Shown piece after piece: positions 19,169 to 28,986 of a stretch of 64,000 nt of DNA. The stretch is from Pseudoruegeria sp. SHC-113 (GTDB lineage: Bacteria > Pseudomonadota > Alphaproteobacteria > Rhodobacterales > Rhodobacteraceae). The stretch lies in assembly GCF_025376885.1 (NCBI RefSeq), contig NZ_JAHUBR010000001.1:1302001-1366000 (forward strand). The letters are read 5' to 3'. Both the position numbers and the translations under genes were made by a program. Each line of letters begins with the position of its first letter. Positions within the stretch are counted from its first letter, which is position 1. The notes under the pieces were generated by a model. It saw nothing but the letters and a program-made list of their open reading frames with translations. It did not search any database and was not told the DNA's origin.

Positions 19169-19610
19169 AATCCTTGCCAAACATATGAGCCAGCGAAAGC
19201 TGCGCGAGCGCAGGCCCGCCCTGCGCACGGCGCTCTCCGCTCTCGCGCTGGCCGCGCTGATCGCACCTGCCGTCAGCTCAGAAGCCATCGCTGTGCCCTC
19301 GGGCCAGACGGTGACCTTCCACGACATGATCTGGGGCGAGCCCGGCCCGGCTGGTCTGACAATGCGCTTTCGCTTCATCGCGCCGCAGATCGCCGGAGAG
19401 ATCGGCTATGACGAGGCGGAGCCCGATATGGCCTTCCTCTGTGAATCCTACGCCCTGCCGCGCCTCAGCGCGCAGGGGCCTTCGGTGAACCAGATTATCA
19501 TTTCGCTTTCCGACCAGCCCGTGCCCTTCGGCGAGATGGCCCCGGAAGTGGTGCAATTCTTCGAGGCCTACCGCCCCGAAGGCACTGCCTGCATTTGGGA
19601 GGGCTTCTGA
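19161..19610 (+). CDS. DUF6497-like secreted protein
   Basis: 149 aa from ATG 19161, preceded by AGGAGG (about 19150-19155) inside the previous gene. N-terminal region MPEILAKHMSQRKLRERRPA is followed by a signal-like hydrophobic stretch (LSALALAALIAPAVSSEA). The mature part is beta-rich with two cysteines (FLCESYALPRLS and GTACIWEGF), a likely disulfide. It resembles the DUF6497 family found in Rhodobacteraceae pcc loci. Periplasmic location inferred; function unknown. Confidence 0.75.
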   Translation: MPEILAKHMSQRKLRERRPALRTALSALALAALIAPAVSSEAIAVPSGQTVTFHDMIWGEPGPAGLTMRFRFIAPQIAGEIGYDEAEPDMAFLCESYALPRLSAQGPSVNQIIISLSDQPVPFGEMAPEVVQFFEAYRPEGTACIWEGF

Positions 19611-19830
19611 TGCGAACTCCCTCTCAACATCTTGCGGTTGCATCGGCCTCTGCCGCCATGGGCTGGGCGTACCCGGTTCTGCATGGCTGCCATTCCAAGA
19701 ATACCTATGGAACTTCCATGGCTTGCGCTATCCTGATCGCGGATCGCCGCGCAGCGCTCCGCCATTTTGCGGCCGGGAAGGGCCCCTTCGCGGGCCAGCC
19801 TTCGCGCCGTGCAATCCATAGGAGAACGCC

Positions 19831-19965
19831 ATGTCCAAACGCTTTGCCGCCCTTTGCACCTTCGGAATGCTCAGCCTCCTTGCCGCCTGTGGCGGAGGCG
19901 AGGAAGAGGTCGTCTACGTCGAGCCGGTGCCCGTCGTGGAAGAGCCCAGCTACACGAAATACTGA
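19831..19965 (+). CDS. Very small lipoprotein
   Basis: 44 aa: a signal peptide ending in the lipobox LLAAC, then a short acidic tail CGGGEEEVVYVEPVPVVEEP ending SYTKY. TAGGAG lies 7 bp before the ATG. After cleavage only ~25 residues would remain, on a lipidated Cys. The tail is highly acidic with Val/Pro pairs. Entericidin-like by size but not by sequence. It lies between pccB and pccA; function unknown. It is too short for most automatic gene calls. Confidence 0.75.
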   Translation: MSKRFAALCTFGMLSLLAACGGGEEEVVYVEPVPVVEEPSYTKY

Positions 19966-20031
19966 TCAAGCCTCGCGGCGGGGGCTGGCCTCCGCCGCGC
20001 TGTCCGCTTCTCTGCACATGGAGGGCCGGAC

Positions 20032-20391
20032 ATGCTGAAGCACCGAGGCTTCCCCGGCCGGCTCCCCGGCACCGATTTCCAGTTCACCATCCGTCGCGCG
20101 AACCCCAAGGGCGTGACCCCGCTCGTGGCGCGCCAGCGCTTCGCCGACCGCCGCCCGGCAGACCGCCGCGCCGACGAAGGCTTCATGTGGGCCCTGTGGG
20201 AGCATTTCGGCGAAGAGGAATTCGAGCGCGGCAATCTGGACGCAGGCCGGCTCTCCTGGCTCTTTGGCCGCGAGGTCGTCGCTGTTGAAGATCCCTTCGA
20301 TCCCGAAAGCTACGACGCGCTTCTGCGCATCGATGTGGATGAGCTGCGCGCCAATTTCCCGGATGTCTACAACGGGACGTATTCGGCATGA
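20032..20391 (+). CDS. Hypothetical protein upstream of pccA
   Basis: 119 aa with GGAGGG before the ATG. Soluble and charged, with no signal peptide. Basic N-terminal half (TDFQFTIRRANPKGVTPLVA, RQRFADRRPADRRADEGF) and acidic C-terminal half (WEHFGEEEFERGNLDAGRLS, DPFDPESYDALLRIDVDEL). I do not recognise a domain. Good ribosome site, strong codon bias like its neighbours and position in the pcc locus argue that it is real. A terminator lies 166 bp downstream. Confidence 0.7.
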   Translation: MLKHRGFPGRLPGTDFQFTIRRANPKGVTPLVARQRFADRRPADRRADEGFMWALWEHFGEEEFERGNLDAGRLSWLFGREVVAVEDPFDPESYDALLRIDVDELRANFPDVYNGTYSA

Positions 20392-20556
20392 TGTTGCGCG
20401 GTGTTGACGGATTTGAGCGGAATTTGGCCCAGCTTGCTCCGGCGGCAGGCAAAGGCTTTGATCGGATCGGGCGTCCGTGCTCCACTCAACCTGCGGTCGG
20501 TGATCTCAGCATTACACCGCGCCGCGTAAGTCAATACCGTTACCCTTCCCCTTCTT

Positions 20557-20595
20557 GGTGGTCTGCAGGCGCTTGCCCGCAGGCCACCTTTTTCC
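20557..20595 (+). terminator. Terminator or attenuator between the small pcc-locus genes and pccA
   Basis: A 14-position stem (20557-20570 with 20575-20588) has 12 Watson-Crick pairs, one G-U and one mismatch, closes on a GCTT loop and is followed by TTTTT. It lies 85 bp before the pccA start. The surrounding 288-bp gap shows nothing else I can call. Confidence 0.8.
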
Positions 20596-20679
20596 ATGCG
20601 CGCCCCTCGCGTGCCGCATGGGCGATCCGGCGCGCGCGCAAACGCGCCCAGCCATTCCTCTGGAAGACAAAGGCCCACC

Positions 20680-22710
20680 ATGTTTGAAAAGATCCTGATC
20701 GCCAACCGGGGCGAAATCGCCTGCCGTGTCATCAAGACGGCCCGCAAGATGGGCATCAAGACGGTCGCCGTCTATTCCGACGCCGACAAGGCTGCGTTGC
20801 ATGTGCAAATGGCCGATGAGGCGGTGCATATCGGCCCGCCCCCGGCGAACCAATCCTACATCGTGATCGACAAGATCATGGACGCGATCCGCCAGACCGG
20901 CGCGCAGGCCGTGCATCCGGGCTATGGCTTCTTGTCGGAAAACAAGCTCTTCGCCGAGGCGCTGGCCAAGGAAGGCGTGGCCTTCATCGGGCCGCCCGCA
21001 GGGGCCATCGAAGCCATGGGCGACAAGATCACCTCCAAGAAGATCGCGCAGGAGGCCGGCGTCTCCACCGTGCCGGGCTACATGGGGCTGATCGAGGATG
21101 CCGAGGAGGCGGTGAAGATCTCCAACCAGATCGGCTATCCGGTGATGATCAAGGCCTCCGCCGGGGGTGGCGGCAAGGGCATGCGGATCGCCTGGAACGA
21201 CACCGAGGCGCGCGAGGGCTTCCAATCCTCCAAGAACGAGGCCGCCAACTCCTTTGGCGATGACCGTATCTTCATCGAGAAATTCGTCACCCAGCCGCGC
21301 CACATCGAGATTCAGGTGCTCTGCGATGGCCATGGCAACGGCATCTATCTGGGCGAGCGCGAATGCTCGATCCAGCGCCGCAACCAGAAAGTGGTGGAAG
21401 AGGCCCCGTCGCCCTTCCTTGATGAAGCCACCCGCAAGGCGATGGGCGAGCAGGCCGTCGCGCTGGCCAAGGCGGTGGATTACGCCTCTGCCGGCACGGT
21501 GGAATTCATCGTGGACGGGGAGAAGAACTTCTACTTCCTGGAAATGAACACCCGTTTGCAGGTGGAGCACCCCGTCACCGAGTTGATCACCGGCGTCGAT
21601 CTCGTGGAGCAGATGATCCGCGTGGCCAATGGTGAGACACTGGCGATGACGCAGGACGATGTGAAGCTCACCGGCTGGGCTATCGAGAACCGCCTCTACG
21701 CGGAAGATCCCTACCGCAACTTCCTGCCCTCCATCGGCCGGCTCACCGCCTACCGCCCGCCTGCGGAAACCGAAGCCTACACGCCCGGCACCGCTGCCGG
21801 GGCTGCGGGCGACGTGGTGGTGCGCAACGATACCGGCGTCTACGAGGGCGGCGAGATCAGCATGTATTACGACCCGATGATCGCCAAGCTCTGCACCTGG
21901 GCCCCGACGCGCGACACCGCCATCGCCGCCATGCGCGTGGCGCTGGACAGCTTCGAGGTTGAGGGCATCGGCCACAACCTGCCGTTCCTCTCCGCCGTGA
22001 TGGACCATGAGCGCTTTATCTCGGGCGAGATCACCACCGCCTTCATCGCCGAGGAATACCCGGAAGGCTTCGAGGGCGTCACGCTGCCCGAGGCCGATCT
22101 GAAGAAGATCGCCGCCTCTGCCGCCGCCATGTACCGCGTCGCCGAGATCCGCCGCGCCCGTATCTCGGGCCGGATGGACAACCACGAGCGCACGGTGGGC
22201 ACCGACTGGGTGGTGAGCCTGCAGGGGCAGAATTTCCCGCTCACCATCGATGCGGATCCGAAGGGCTCCACCGTGACCTTCACTGACGGCACCGCGCACC
22301 GCGTGGCCTCGGACTGGACGCCGGGCGACAGCCTTGCGCATATCGATGTGGACGGCGAAGCGCTGGTGCTGAAGGTGGGCAAGATCACCTCGGGCTTCCG
22401 CATGCGCAGCCGGGGCGCGGATCTGAAAGTGAATGTGCGCACCCCGCGTCAGGCCGAACTGGCCGCGCTGATGCCGGAGAAACTGCCGCCCGACACCTCC
22501 AAGATGCTGCTCTGCCCGATGCCAGGGCTGATCGTGAAGGTCAATGTCGAGGTGGGCGACGAGGTTCAGGAAGGCCAGGCGCTCTGCACGGTGGAAGCCA
22601 TGAAGATGGAAAACATCCTGCGCGCCGAGAAGAAGGCCGTCGTGTCCAAGATCAACGCCAGCGCGGGCGACAGCCTCGCCGTGGACGAAGTGATCATGGA
22701 GTTCGAATGA
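20680..22710 (+). CDS. pccA: Propionyl-CoA carboxylase alpha (biotin carboxylase/BCCP) subunit
   Basis: 676 aa from ATG 20680 (MFEKILIANRGEIACRVI); an upstream extension of the frame to 20596 looks non-coding. Biotin carboxylase domain at 1-450 with the ATP-grasp glycine loop KASAGGGGKGMRIAW and EMNTRLQVEHPVTE; a PCC-specific BT/linker region; and a C-terminal biotinyl domain with VEAMKMEN, Lys642 being the biotin site. Carboxylates biotin with bicarbonate and ATP, then hands CO2 to PccB. Cytosolic alpha6beta6 complex. Confidence 0.96.
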   Translation: MFEKILIANRGEIACRVIKTARKMGIKTVAVYSDADKAALHVQMADEAVHIGPPPANQSYIVIDKIMDAIRQTGAQAVHPGYGFLSENKLFAEALAKEGVAFIGPPAGAIEAMGDKITSKKIAQEAGVSTVPGYMGLIEDAEEAVKISNQIGYPVMIKASAGGGGKGMRIAWNDTEAREGFQSSKNEAANSFGDDRIFIEKFVTQPRHIEIQVLCDGHGNGIYLGERECSIQRRNQKVVEEAPSPFLDEATRKAMGEQAVALAKAVDYASAGTVEFIVDGEKNFYFLEMNTRLQVEHPVTELITGVDLVEQMIRVANGETLAMTQDDVKLTGWAIENRLYAEDPYRNFLPSIGRLTAYRPPAETEAYTPGTAAGAAGDVVVRNDTGVYEGGEISMYYDPMIAKLCTWAPTRDTAIAAMRVALDSFEVEGIGHNLPFLSAVMDHERFISGEITTAFIAEEYPEGFEGVTLPEADLKKIAASAAAMYRVAEIRRARISGRMDNHERTVGTDWVVSLQGQNFPLTIDADPKGSTVTFTDGTAHRVASDWTPGDSLAHIDVDGEALVLKVGKITSGFRMRSRGADLKVNVRTPRQAELAALMPEKLPPDTSKMLLCPMPGLIVKVNVEVGDEVQEGQALCTVEAMKMENILRAEKKAVVSKINASAGDSLAVDEVIMEFE

Positions 22711-22729
22711 GCCTTGCCCTGCGCTTTCC

Positions 22730-23194
22730 TTACGAGCCGCGCCGGTCGCGGATTTCCTGCACGCGGTCGGGCATCTTGTCGATCGTGCGGGTGATCTCGC
22801 GCACTGTCCACGGCTGGGGTTTGCGCAAGGCAACGCGGCCATCCTTGGCGATGAGAGTCATCATGAAGCCGCGCGGGCGCAGTTTTGTGCGGATGTCGGA
22901 CTTTGCGGCCGGGTCGGTGTCGGTGATCACCACCACGTCGCGCTCGGCCAGCATCGGCCATTCGGCACGCAGGTATTCCAGCTGCTGCTCAACCCGCGGA
23001 TCGGCCTCGGTGTCGGCGAAAACGACAATCGGGCGCGCCACCCAGAGGAACTCGTCCAGCGTCACGTCCTTGGCGTCATACACCGCGAAGGCGGGCACCT
23101 CGGGGGTGACGGTTTCCGTGGCATCCTGCGCCCCGGCGGGCGCGTGGCTGACGAGAATGAACCCTGCCAGCGCAAGGGCGAAACACTGCTTCAT
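22730..23194 (-). CDS. DUF4174 domain secreted protein
   Basis: 154 aa with a signal peptide (CFALALAGFILVSHAPAGAQD). The mature part FLWVARPIVVFADTEADPRV, ERDVVVITDTDP and LRPRGFMMTLIAKDGRVALR is the DUF4174 pattern, a thioredoxin-like fold without a CxxC motif. AGGAGG precedes the start. It is inserted antisense between pccA and the mutase gene. Periplasmic; function unknown. Confidence 0.85.
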   Translation of the reverse strand: MKQCFALALAGFILVSHAPAGAQDATETVTPEVPAFAVYDAKDVTLDEFLWVARPIVVFADTEADPRVEQQLEYLRAEWPMLAERDVVVITDTDPAAKSDIRTKLRPRGFMMTLIAKDGRVALRKPQPWTVREITRTIDKMPDRVQEIRDRRGS

Positions 23195-23330
23195 GCGGCC
23201 TCCTGTTGGTCAGGATATATGCGCTGGGCACGTAAAATCCACGGGCAAAGCGCCTGTAAACACGAAATTTTTGCCGCCCCTCCCGGTGGCTTGCGCAGCT
23301 TCTGCTGCCTGATCGAATGAGGATGGACTC

Positions 23331-25463
23331 ATGACCGATACCAAGAAAACCTGGGAAACCCTTGCCGAGAAAGAGCTGCGCGGCCGCCCGCTGGAGGATC
23401 TGACCTGGCAGACGCCCGAAGGCATCGCGGTGAAGCCGGTGTATACCGAAGCCGACACGCAGGGGCTCGATCACATGGGCGGCATGCCCGGCGTGGCCCC
23501 CTTCACCCGTGGCCCGCGCGCCACGATGTACACGGGCCGCCCCTGGACGATCCGCCAATACGCGGGCTTTTCCACCGCTGAGGAATCCAACGCCTTCTAC
23601 CGCCGCGCGCTGGATGCGGGCCAGCAGGGGGTCTCGGTGGCCTTCGATCTGGCCACGCACCGGGGCTATGATTCCGATCACGAGCGCGTTGTCGGCGATG
23701 TGGGCAAGGCGGGCGTGGCCATCGACTCCGTCGAAGACATGAAGATCCTCTTTGACGGCATCCCGCTCGAAAAGATCTCTGTTTCCATGACGATGAACGG
23801 CGCGGTGATCCCGATCCTCGCCAATTTCATCGTCACCGGCGAGGAGCAGGGCGTGGACCGCTCCCTGCTGTCGGGCACCATTCAGAACGACATTCTGAAG
23901 GAGTTCATGGTCCGCAACACCTATATCTATCCGCCCGAGCCTTCGATGCGGATCATCGCGGATATTATTGATTACACCTCCACCGAGATGCCGAAGTTCA
24001 ACTCGATCTCGATCTCCGGCTACCACATGCAGGAAGCCGGCGCGAACCTCGTGCAGGAGCTGGCGTTCACGCTGGCCGACGGGCGTGAATACGTGCGTGC
24101 GGCGCTGGCGCGCGGGCTGGATGTGGACGCCTTTGCCGGGCGGCTCTCCTTCTTCTTTGCCATCGGCATGAACTTCTTCATGGAGGCTGCCAAGCTGCGC
24201 GCCGCGCGCTTCTTGTGGCACCGGATCATGAGCGAGTTCGAGCCCAAGAAACCGGGCTCCCTGATGCTGCGCACCCATTGCCAGACCTCGGGCGTGAGCC
24301 TGCAAGAGCAGGACCCCTACAACAACGTGGTGCGCACCGCTTACGAGGCGATGAGCGCGGTTCTGGGCGGCACGCAATCGCTGCACACCAACGCCTTTGA
24401 CGAAGCCATCGCGCTGCCCACGGATTTCTCCGCCCGCATCGCGCGCAACACCCAGCTGATCCTGCAGAACGAGACGGGCGTGACGAACGTCGTCGATCCG
24501 CTGGCCGGTTCCTACTACGTCGAGAAACTCACGAGCGACCTGGCCGAAGAGGCCTGGAAGCTGATCGAGGAGATCGAGGAGATGGGCGGCATGACGAAGG
24601 CCGTGGCCACCGGCATGCCCAAACTGCGCATCGAGGAAGCCGCCGCGCGCCGTCAGGCCGCCGTGGATCGCGGCGACGAGGTGATCGTCGGGGTGAACAA
24701 GTTCCGCCTCGCCAAGGAAGATCCGATCGACATTCTCGATGTGGACAACGTCGCCGTGCGCAACTCGCAGATCGCGCGGCTCGAAAAGATCCGCGCCACC
24801 CGCGATCAGGCCGCCTGCGATGCCGCATTGGCGGCGCTCTCGGCAGGCGCGGAGTCTGGGGAAGGCAACCTGCTGGCGCTCGCGGTGGAAGCCGCCCGCG
24901 CCCGCGCAACCGTCGGAGAGATCAGCATGGCCATGGAAAAGGCTTTCGGGCGTCACCGCGCCGAAGTGAAAACGCTCGCCGGTGTTTACGGCGCGGCCTA
25001 TGAAGGCGATGAGGGTTTCGCGGCCATCCAAAAATCGGTGGAGGATTTCGCCGAAGCCGAGGGCCGCCGCCCGCGCATGCTGGTGGTGAAGATGGGGCAG
25101 GACGGGCATGATCGCGGTGCCAAGGTGATCGCCACCGCCTTCGCCGACATCGGCTTTGACGTGGACGTGGGGCCGCTGTTCCAGACGCCCGAGGAAGCCG
25201 CGCAGGATGCGGTGGACAATGACGTGCATATCGTCGGCATTTCCTCGCAAGCTGCGGGCCACAAGACGCTCGCGCCCAAGCTGATCGAAGCGCTGAAGGC
25301 GCAAGGCGCCGAGGACATCATCGTGATCTGCGGCGGGGTGATCCCGCAGCAGGATTACGCCTTCCTGAAAGAGGCCGGCGTGAAGGCGATCTTCGGCCCC
25401 GGCACCAACATCCCGCAGGCCGCGCAGGAGATCCTCGGCCTGATCGGAACAGCGCGCGGCTGA
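23331..25463 (+). CDS. Methylmalonyl-CoA mutase
   Basis: 710 aa, single-chain form. Catalytic TIM barrel in the first ~530 residues ([27 protein letters not shown]-like [26 protein letters not shown] as [18 protein letters not shown]) and C-terminal cobalamin domain with [15 protein letters not shown], His593 being the lower axial ligand. Converts (R)-methylmalonyl-CoA to succinyl-CoA, completing propionyl-CoA assimilation started by PccAB. No MeaB/ArgK chaperone or epimerase is present in the window. A terminator follows. Confidence 0.96.
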   Translation: MTDTKKTWETLAEKELRGRPLEDLTWQTPEGIAVKPVYTEADTQGLDHMGGMPGVAPFTRGPRATMYTGRPWTIRQYAGFSTAEESNAFYRRALDAGQQGVSVAFDLATHRGYDSDHERVVGDVGKAGVAIDSVEDMKILFDGIPLEKISVSMTMNGAVIPILANFIVTGEEQGVDRSLLSGTIQNDILKEFMVRNTYIYPPEPSMRIIADIIDYTSTEMPKFNSISISGYHMQEAGANLVQELAFTLADGREYVRAALARGLDVDAFAGRLSFFFAIGMNFFMEAAKLRAARFLWHRIMSEFEPKKPGSLMLRTHCQTSGVSLQEQDPYNNVVRTAYEAMSAVLGGTQSLHTNAFDEAIALPTDFSARIARNTQLILQNETGVTNVVDPLAGSYYVEKLTSDLAEEAWKLIEEIEEMGGMTKAVATGMPKLRIEEAAARRQAAVDRGDEVIVGVNKFRLAKEDPIDILDVDNVAVRNSQIARLEKIRATRDQAACDAALAALSAGAESGEGNLLALAVEAARARATVGEISMAMEKAFGRHRAEVKTLAGVYGAAYEGDEGFAAIQKSVEDFAEAEGRRPRMLVVKMGQDGHDRGAKVIATAFADIGFDVDVGPLFQTPEEAAQDAVDNDVHIVGISSQAAGHKTLAPKLIEALKAQGAEDIIVICGGVIPQQDYAFLKEAGVKAIFGPGTNIPQAAQEILGLIGTARG

Positions 25464-25490
25464 GCCCTTTCGGGATCCCGCAGCGCATAG

Positions 25491-25526
25491 CGCCCGCTGG
25501 CAAGAGGAGGCCGGCGGGCGTTTTTT
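25491..25526 (+). terminator. Rho-independent terminator after methylmalonyl-CoA mutase
   Basis: An 11-bp stem CGCCCGCTGGC / GCCGGCGGGCG (one G-U type position) is followed by six Ts. Confidence 0.92.
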
Positions 25527-25553
25527 GTTTAAGGTAACACCGCCAAATTGGTT

Positions 25554-25626
25554 CGCCCGGCGGGACGCCGGGCTGCCCCCGACCGCCCCCCACGGGCGGG
25601 GGCTTCACCCCCCCCGGCGGCCGGGG
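25554..25626. repeat. Dispersed intergenic repeat, family B, copy 1
   Basis: GCCCGGCGGGACGCCGGGC hairpin, then CCGCCCCCCACGGGCGGGGG hairpin, then CGGCGGCCGGGG. The same order of hairpins occurs at 53114-53194. It sits 30 bp beyond the stop of the histidine kinase gene (minus strand). Confidence 0.75.
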
Positions 25627-25656
25627 TCTGCCCTTCTCTTCAGAAGCAGCGTAGGG

Positions 25657-28224
25657 TCAGAACCCGTCGTCCAGCAGCAGCCCGATCTCGCCGTAGGCGG
25701 CAACGGTGCCTTGCCATGTCGCGATCACATCGGCGCGGGCCTCGGTGTAATCTCCGGCGTGGCCTTCCTTCGAGGCCCCTTCCGCCACCAGCAAGGCGCG
25801 GCGGAACCGCATGGCACCGAAGCTCCCGGCAGATCCGGCGAGTTGGTGCAGCACCGGGGCGAAGCCCGCGTCGGGTGTTTCGGGCAGATCGTTCAGCACG
25901 CTCTGGGTTTCCTCGGCAAAGCGCAGGAAGGTGCCCATCAGGGTTTCCTCGCCCAGCATCTGCAAAAGTTCCTCGATGGCCTTGGCCCGGACGAGCACAT
26001 CGGCCTCTTCCCCTTCCGGCGCGGCGGAGGGCGCGGCGGCGGTAGTACCAAGCAGCGCCAGAATATCGGCGCGTTGCACGGGTTTCACCAGCACATCCTG
26101 CATGCCCGCCGCGCGGAAGGCGGCCAGCTCTTCGGGCTGAGCATGGGCGGTGAGGCCAAAAATCGGGGCCTCCGCGGAAGCGCCACTGTCCCGGATCAGC
26201 GCGGTGGCCGTCAGCCCATCCATCCGGGGCATGCCGATGTCCATGAAAATGGCGTCAAACCGGCTCTCCTGCGCAAGCTCCACGCCTTCCTGCCCGTCGC
26301 GGGCCTCGGTGACACGCGCGCCGGTGCTTTCGATGAACTCGCGCGCGATCATGCGGTTGATCGCGTTGTCCTCCACCACGAGGATCTCCAGCGGCGCGCC
26401 ATGCTGCGTGAGGGGCAGGGGGTGCAGCGCTTGCGCTGCGTCGCCGCCCGCCTCCACGGCCTCGGCGCGCTCAAAGGGCAGATCCAGCCAGAAGGTGCTG
26501 CCCACGCCGGGTTCGGACTCCACGCCGATGTCACCGCCAAGCGCCTGCGCAAGGCGGCGCGCGATGGAGAGCCCTAGCCCGGTGCCGCTGCTTTCGCGTT
26601 TGAAAGAGGGGTCCAGCGTGACGAAATCCTCGAAGATACGGGCCAGATCGCCGGGCGCGATGCCCTCGCCGGTGTCCTGCACGCTGAAGCGCAGCATCAG
26701 ATCGTCGCCGTCGCGCGCCAGCGTTTCGCAGGCCAGCGTGATCGTGCCGTTGTCGGTGAATTTCGCGGCATTGCCCAAGAGGTTGAGCAGGATCTGGTTG
26801 GTGCGGCTGCGATCGCCGCGCACGGGCGTCTCGGGCAGCAGCCCTTCGGCCAGCACCAGCCGGTTGCCACTGGCCGCTACGAGCGCTTCATTGGCGGTGA
26901 ACAGCGCCTGCAGGAACTCGCCGACATCAAAGGTGCTCTGCGCCGGTGTAAAGGTGCCGCTTTCCAGTTTGGAGATCTGCAGCACGTCGTTCACATGGGT
27001 CAGCAACTGGTGACTGGTGGAGCGCGCCACACCGATGTAGCGCTTCTGTTTGGGCGTGGGGCGGGGCTGTTCGTCAAGGATTTCCAGCGCCGCCATGAGC
27101 CCATTGAGCGGCGTGCGCATCTCGTGGCTCATCACGGCGATGAATTCGCCCTTCGCCCGTTCCGCCGTCACCGCGCGCTCCAGCGCGGCCTTGAGCTTGT
27201 TCTCGGCCCGGCGGCGCTCGGAAATGTCGCGCAGGAAACATACGTAGAGCGGGCCGTGCGATCCGCTCACCGCGGCAAGCGTTGCCTCCGCAGGGAAGGG
27301 GGTGCCATCGGCGCGGCAGGCATCCAGCTGGATCAACCCCGAGGGCGCGCCCACAGCATTGCCACGTGCGCGCAGAGCGGCGCGGAAGCTTTCGCGCTGA
27401 TCCTGCGGCAACAGGGTTTCGGGCATGGGCTGGCCGAGGATGCTCTTGGCTTCCGCCCCGAAAATCCGCTCCGCCCCGCCGGTGAAATCCACCAGCGCCA
27501 GATCGGTGTCGAGCACCAGAACCGCGTCCTGCGAGGCGCCAACGGTGGATTGCAGCCGGGCGCGGGCCAGCGCGGTTTCATGGGCCAGATCGGTGGCGCG
27601 CTGGTAGACACGCAGCAGCAGCAGCACGATCAGCCCGAGTGCCAGAACCAGCACGAAGGCCAGCGCGCTGGCCTGCAGCACGAGGCGACGCACATCGCCG
27701 CGCCGCTCATCGGCCGCCGCGCCAAACACAGTGAGCGCCTGCTGCGCAAGGGTGCGCGAGATCGGGAAGGCATTGGCGACGTCCTGCCGCAACTGGGGTA
27801 TCGACGCCATCAACAGCCCATCCGGCCCATCGATCAGGGGCACCAGCCCCTCGACAAGATCCTGCAGCGCCTCCACACCGGGCTGCAACGGTTCGGCAAG
27901 CGCCGGGTCCAGCGACGGGCGGCGCACGGCCACCACGTCGATGCGCGAATAGAAGATATCGAAGCGGGTGCGGATGGTGTTCAGGCTGGGAAAAGCCGCG
28001 CGATCGGCGGTGCTGAGGGCTTCCAGCAGGCGCAGATGCTCTACCTCGAGCTGCGCGTAGATATACCGAGCGTTGTCTGTGGGGGCGCGTTCGATCTGGT
28101 CCAGCTGCTGGCGCGTTTCAAACCCGAGGTAGCCCAGCAGCCCGAGCGCGGCGAGCAGGAAGAGGCTGAAAAGGGCGTATCGGACCCCTTGCCGTTCCGT
28201 AAGAGGTGTCTCCGATCCGCCCAT
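25657..28224 (-). CDS. Hybrid sensor histidine kinase (PAS-HisKA-HATPase-REC-Hpt)
   Basis: 855 aa. Two membrane helices (about 17-36 and 183-204) bracket a ~145-residue periplasmic sensor. A PAS domain (~225-335), HisKA with VMSHEMRTPLNGL (His367), HATPase with NLLGNAAKF, DTGEGI and SGTGLGLSIARR, a receiver domain with LVVEDN and FMDIGMP (Asp662), and a C-terminal Hpt domain with LHQLAGSAGSFGA (His793) follow. It is a complete phosphorelay kinase. The gene for a secreted protein is 48 bp upstream, and a LuxR-type regulator is divergent beyond that; both are likely partners. Signal unknown. Confidence 0.93.
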   Translation of the reverse strand: MGGSETPLTERQGVRYALFSLFLLAALGLLGYLGFETRQQLDQIERAPTDNARYIYAQLEVEHLRLLEALSTADRAAFPSLNTIRTRFDIFYSRIDVVAVRRPSLDPALAEPLQPGVEALQDLVEGLVPLIDGPDGLLMASIPQLRQDVANAFPISRTLAQQALTVFGAAADERRGDVRRLVLQASALAFVLVLALGLIVLLLLRVYQRATDLAHETALARARLQSTVGASQDAVLVLDTDLALVDFTGGAERIFGAEAKSILGQPMPETLLPQDQRESFRAALRARGNAVGAPSGLIQLDACRADGTPFPAEATLAAVSGSHGPLYVCFLRDISERRRAENKLKAALERAVTAERAKGEFIAVMSHEMRTPLNGLMAALEILDEQPRPTPKQKRYIGVARSTSHQLLTHVNDVLQISKLESGTFTPAQSTFDVGEFLQALFTANEALVAASGNRLVLAEGLLPETPVRGDRSRTNQILLNLLGNAAKFTDNGTITLACETLARDGDDLMLRFSVQDTGEGIAPGDLARIFEDFVTLDPSFKRESSGTGLGLSIARRLAQALGGDIGVESEPGVGSTFWLDLPFERAEAVEAGGDAAQALHPLPLTQHGAPLEILVVEDNAINRMIAREFIESTGARVTEARDGQEGVELAQESRFDAIFMDIGMPRMDGLTATALIRDSGASAEAPIFGLTAHAQPEELAAFRAAGMQDVLVKPVQRADILALLGTTAAAPSAAPEGEEADVLVRAKAIEELLQMLGEETLMGTFLRFAEETQSVLNDLPETPDAGFAPVLHQLAGSAGSFGAMRFRRALLVAEGASKEGHAGDYTEARADVIATWQGTVAAYGEIGLLLDDGF

Positions 28225-28272
28225 TGCCTTGCCCTGTCAGTTGGGCCCCATACGCGGGGCCGGGCGTTCCCC

Positions 28273-28800
28273 CTAGTTTGTCACTTCGAGACGGTCAAGC
28301 TGCCAAATGCTGCGTGAATAGATCACTTCGCTCTGCAGGTCGGTGTCGGAGGCATAGGGGTAGATCACCCAGAGCGGGCCCTTGTTGCGCACCGGCATTT
28401 CCGCACCGTTCTGGAAATAGGCGACGATGGGATAGGCGTCGGTGAGCGAGTCGACCGGAATCTCGATCGTATAGTCGTTGATGGCGGAGGCCTTTAGCGT
28501 GGTGCCTTCCGCGCCAAGGCTTTCCAGCAGTGTTTTGAGCACGACGCCGGTGTAGCTGTCCTCGCCATCCGTCCAGATCGTGGTGGTGGTGAATTCGGTC
28601 ACCGCCATGCCCTGCAGCATGCCCAGATCGAACTGCGCCGTTCCTTCGGCATTGGTGCTAGATATCGCGCCGGAAACCGTCAAAAGCACCTCCCCCTGCG
28701 GCGCGGCAAGATCCATCGCCATGCCCGAGGCCGGAAGAAAGGCCAGCGCCAGTCCCATGCACCCGGCGCGCATCGCGCTCATCCCCAGCGTTTGTCCCAT
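28273..28800 (-). CDS. Secreted molybdopterin-oxidoreductase-like protein lacking the Moco cysteine
   Basis: 175 aa from ATG 28800, with AGAGGAG upstream; longer starts lack a ribosome site. A signal peptide (RAGCMGLALAFLPASGMAMD) is followed by a beta-rich domain: EVLLTVSGAISSTN, FTTTTIWTDGEDSYTGVVLK, LLESLGAEGTTLKASAINDY and GPLWVIYPY. This is the pattern of stand-alone sulfite-oxidase-like domains. There is no cysteine after the signal peptide, so molybdenum cofactor ligation is unlikely. It is co-oriented with and 48 bp upstream of the hybrid kinase, so it may be a periplasmic accessory sensor. Confidence 0.7.
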   Translation of the reverse strand: MGQTLGMSAMRAGCMGLALAFLPASGMAMDLAAPQGEVLLTVSGAISSTNAEGTAQFDLGMLQGMAVTEFTTTTIWTDGEDSYTGVVLKTLLESLGAEGTTLKASAINDYTIEIPVDSLTDAYPIVAYFQNGAEMPVRNKGPLWVIYPYASDTDLQSEVIYSRSIWQLDRLEVTN

Positions 28801-28986
28801 TCGCTCTGCTCCTCTGACGTATCCCGCACGTACCGTGTGCATAATTCATTCTCCTGCGCGCGTCGGAGAGGCAAGAGTGTATCGCCCTATCCGTTGGTAT
28901 AGGTAGTTCCGTCAGTTCCGGGTGGTGCGAGCGGCGGGAATGAGGTTCTATAGGCGGGTTATCGCCAATCTGTTCGGAGAATCGCA

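Noticed and set aside
19595-20038. A 147-aa ORF after the DUF6497-like gene
   Set aside because: No ribosome site, unusual residue composition, and it covers the small lipoprotein gene in another frame, which has a lipobox and a good ribosome site.
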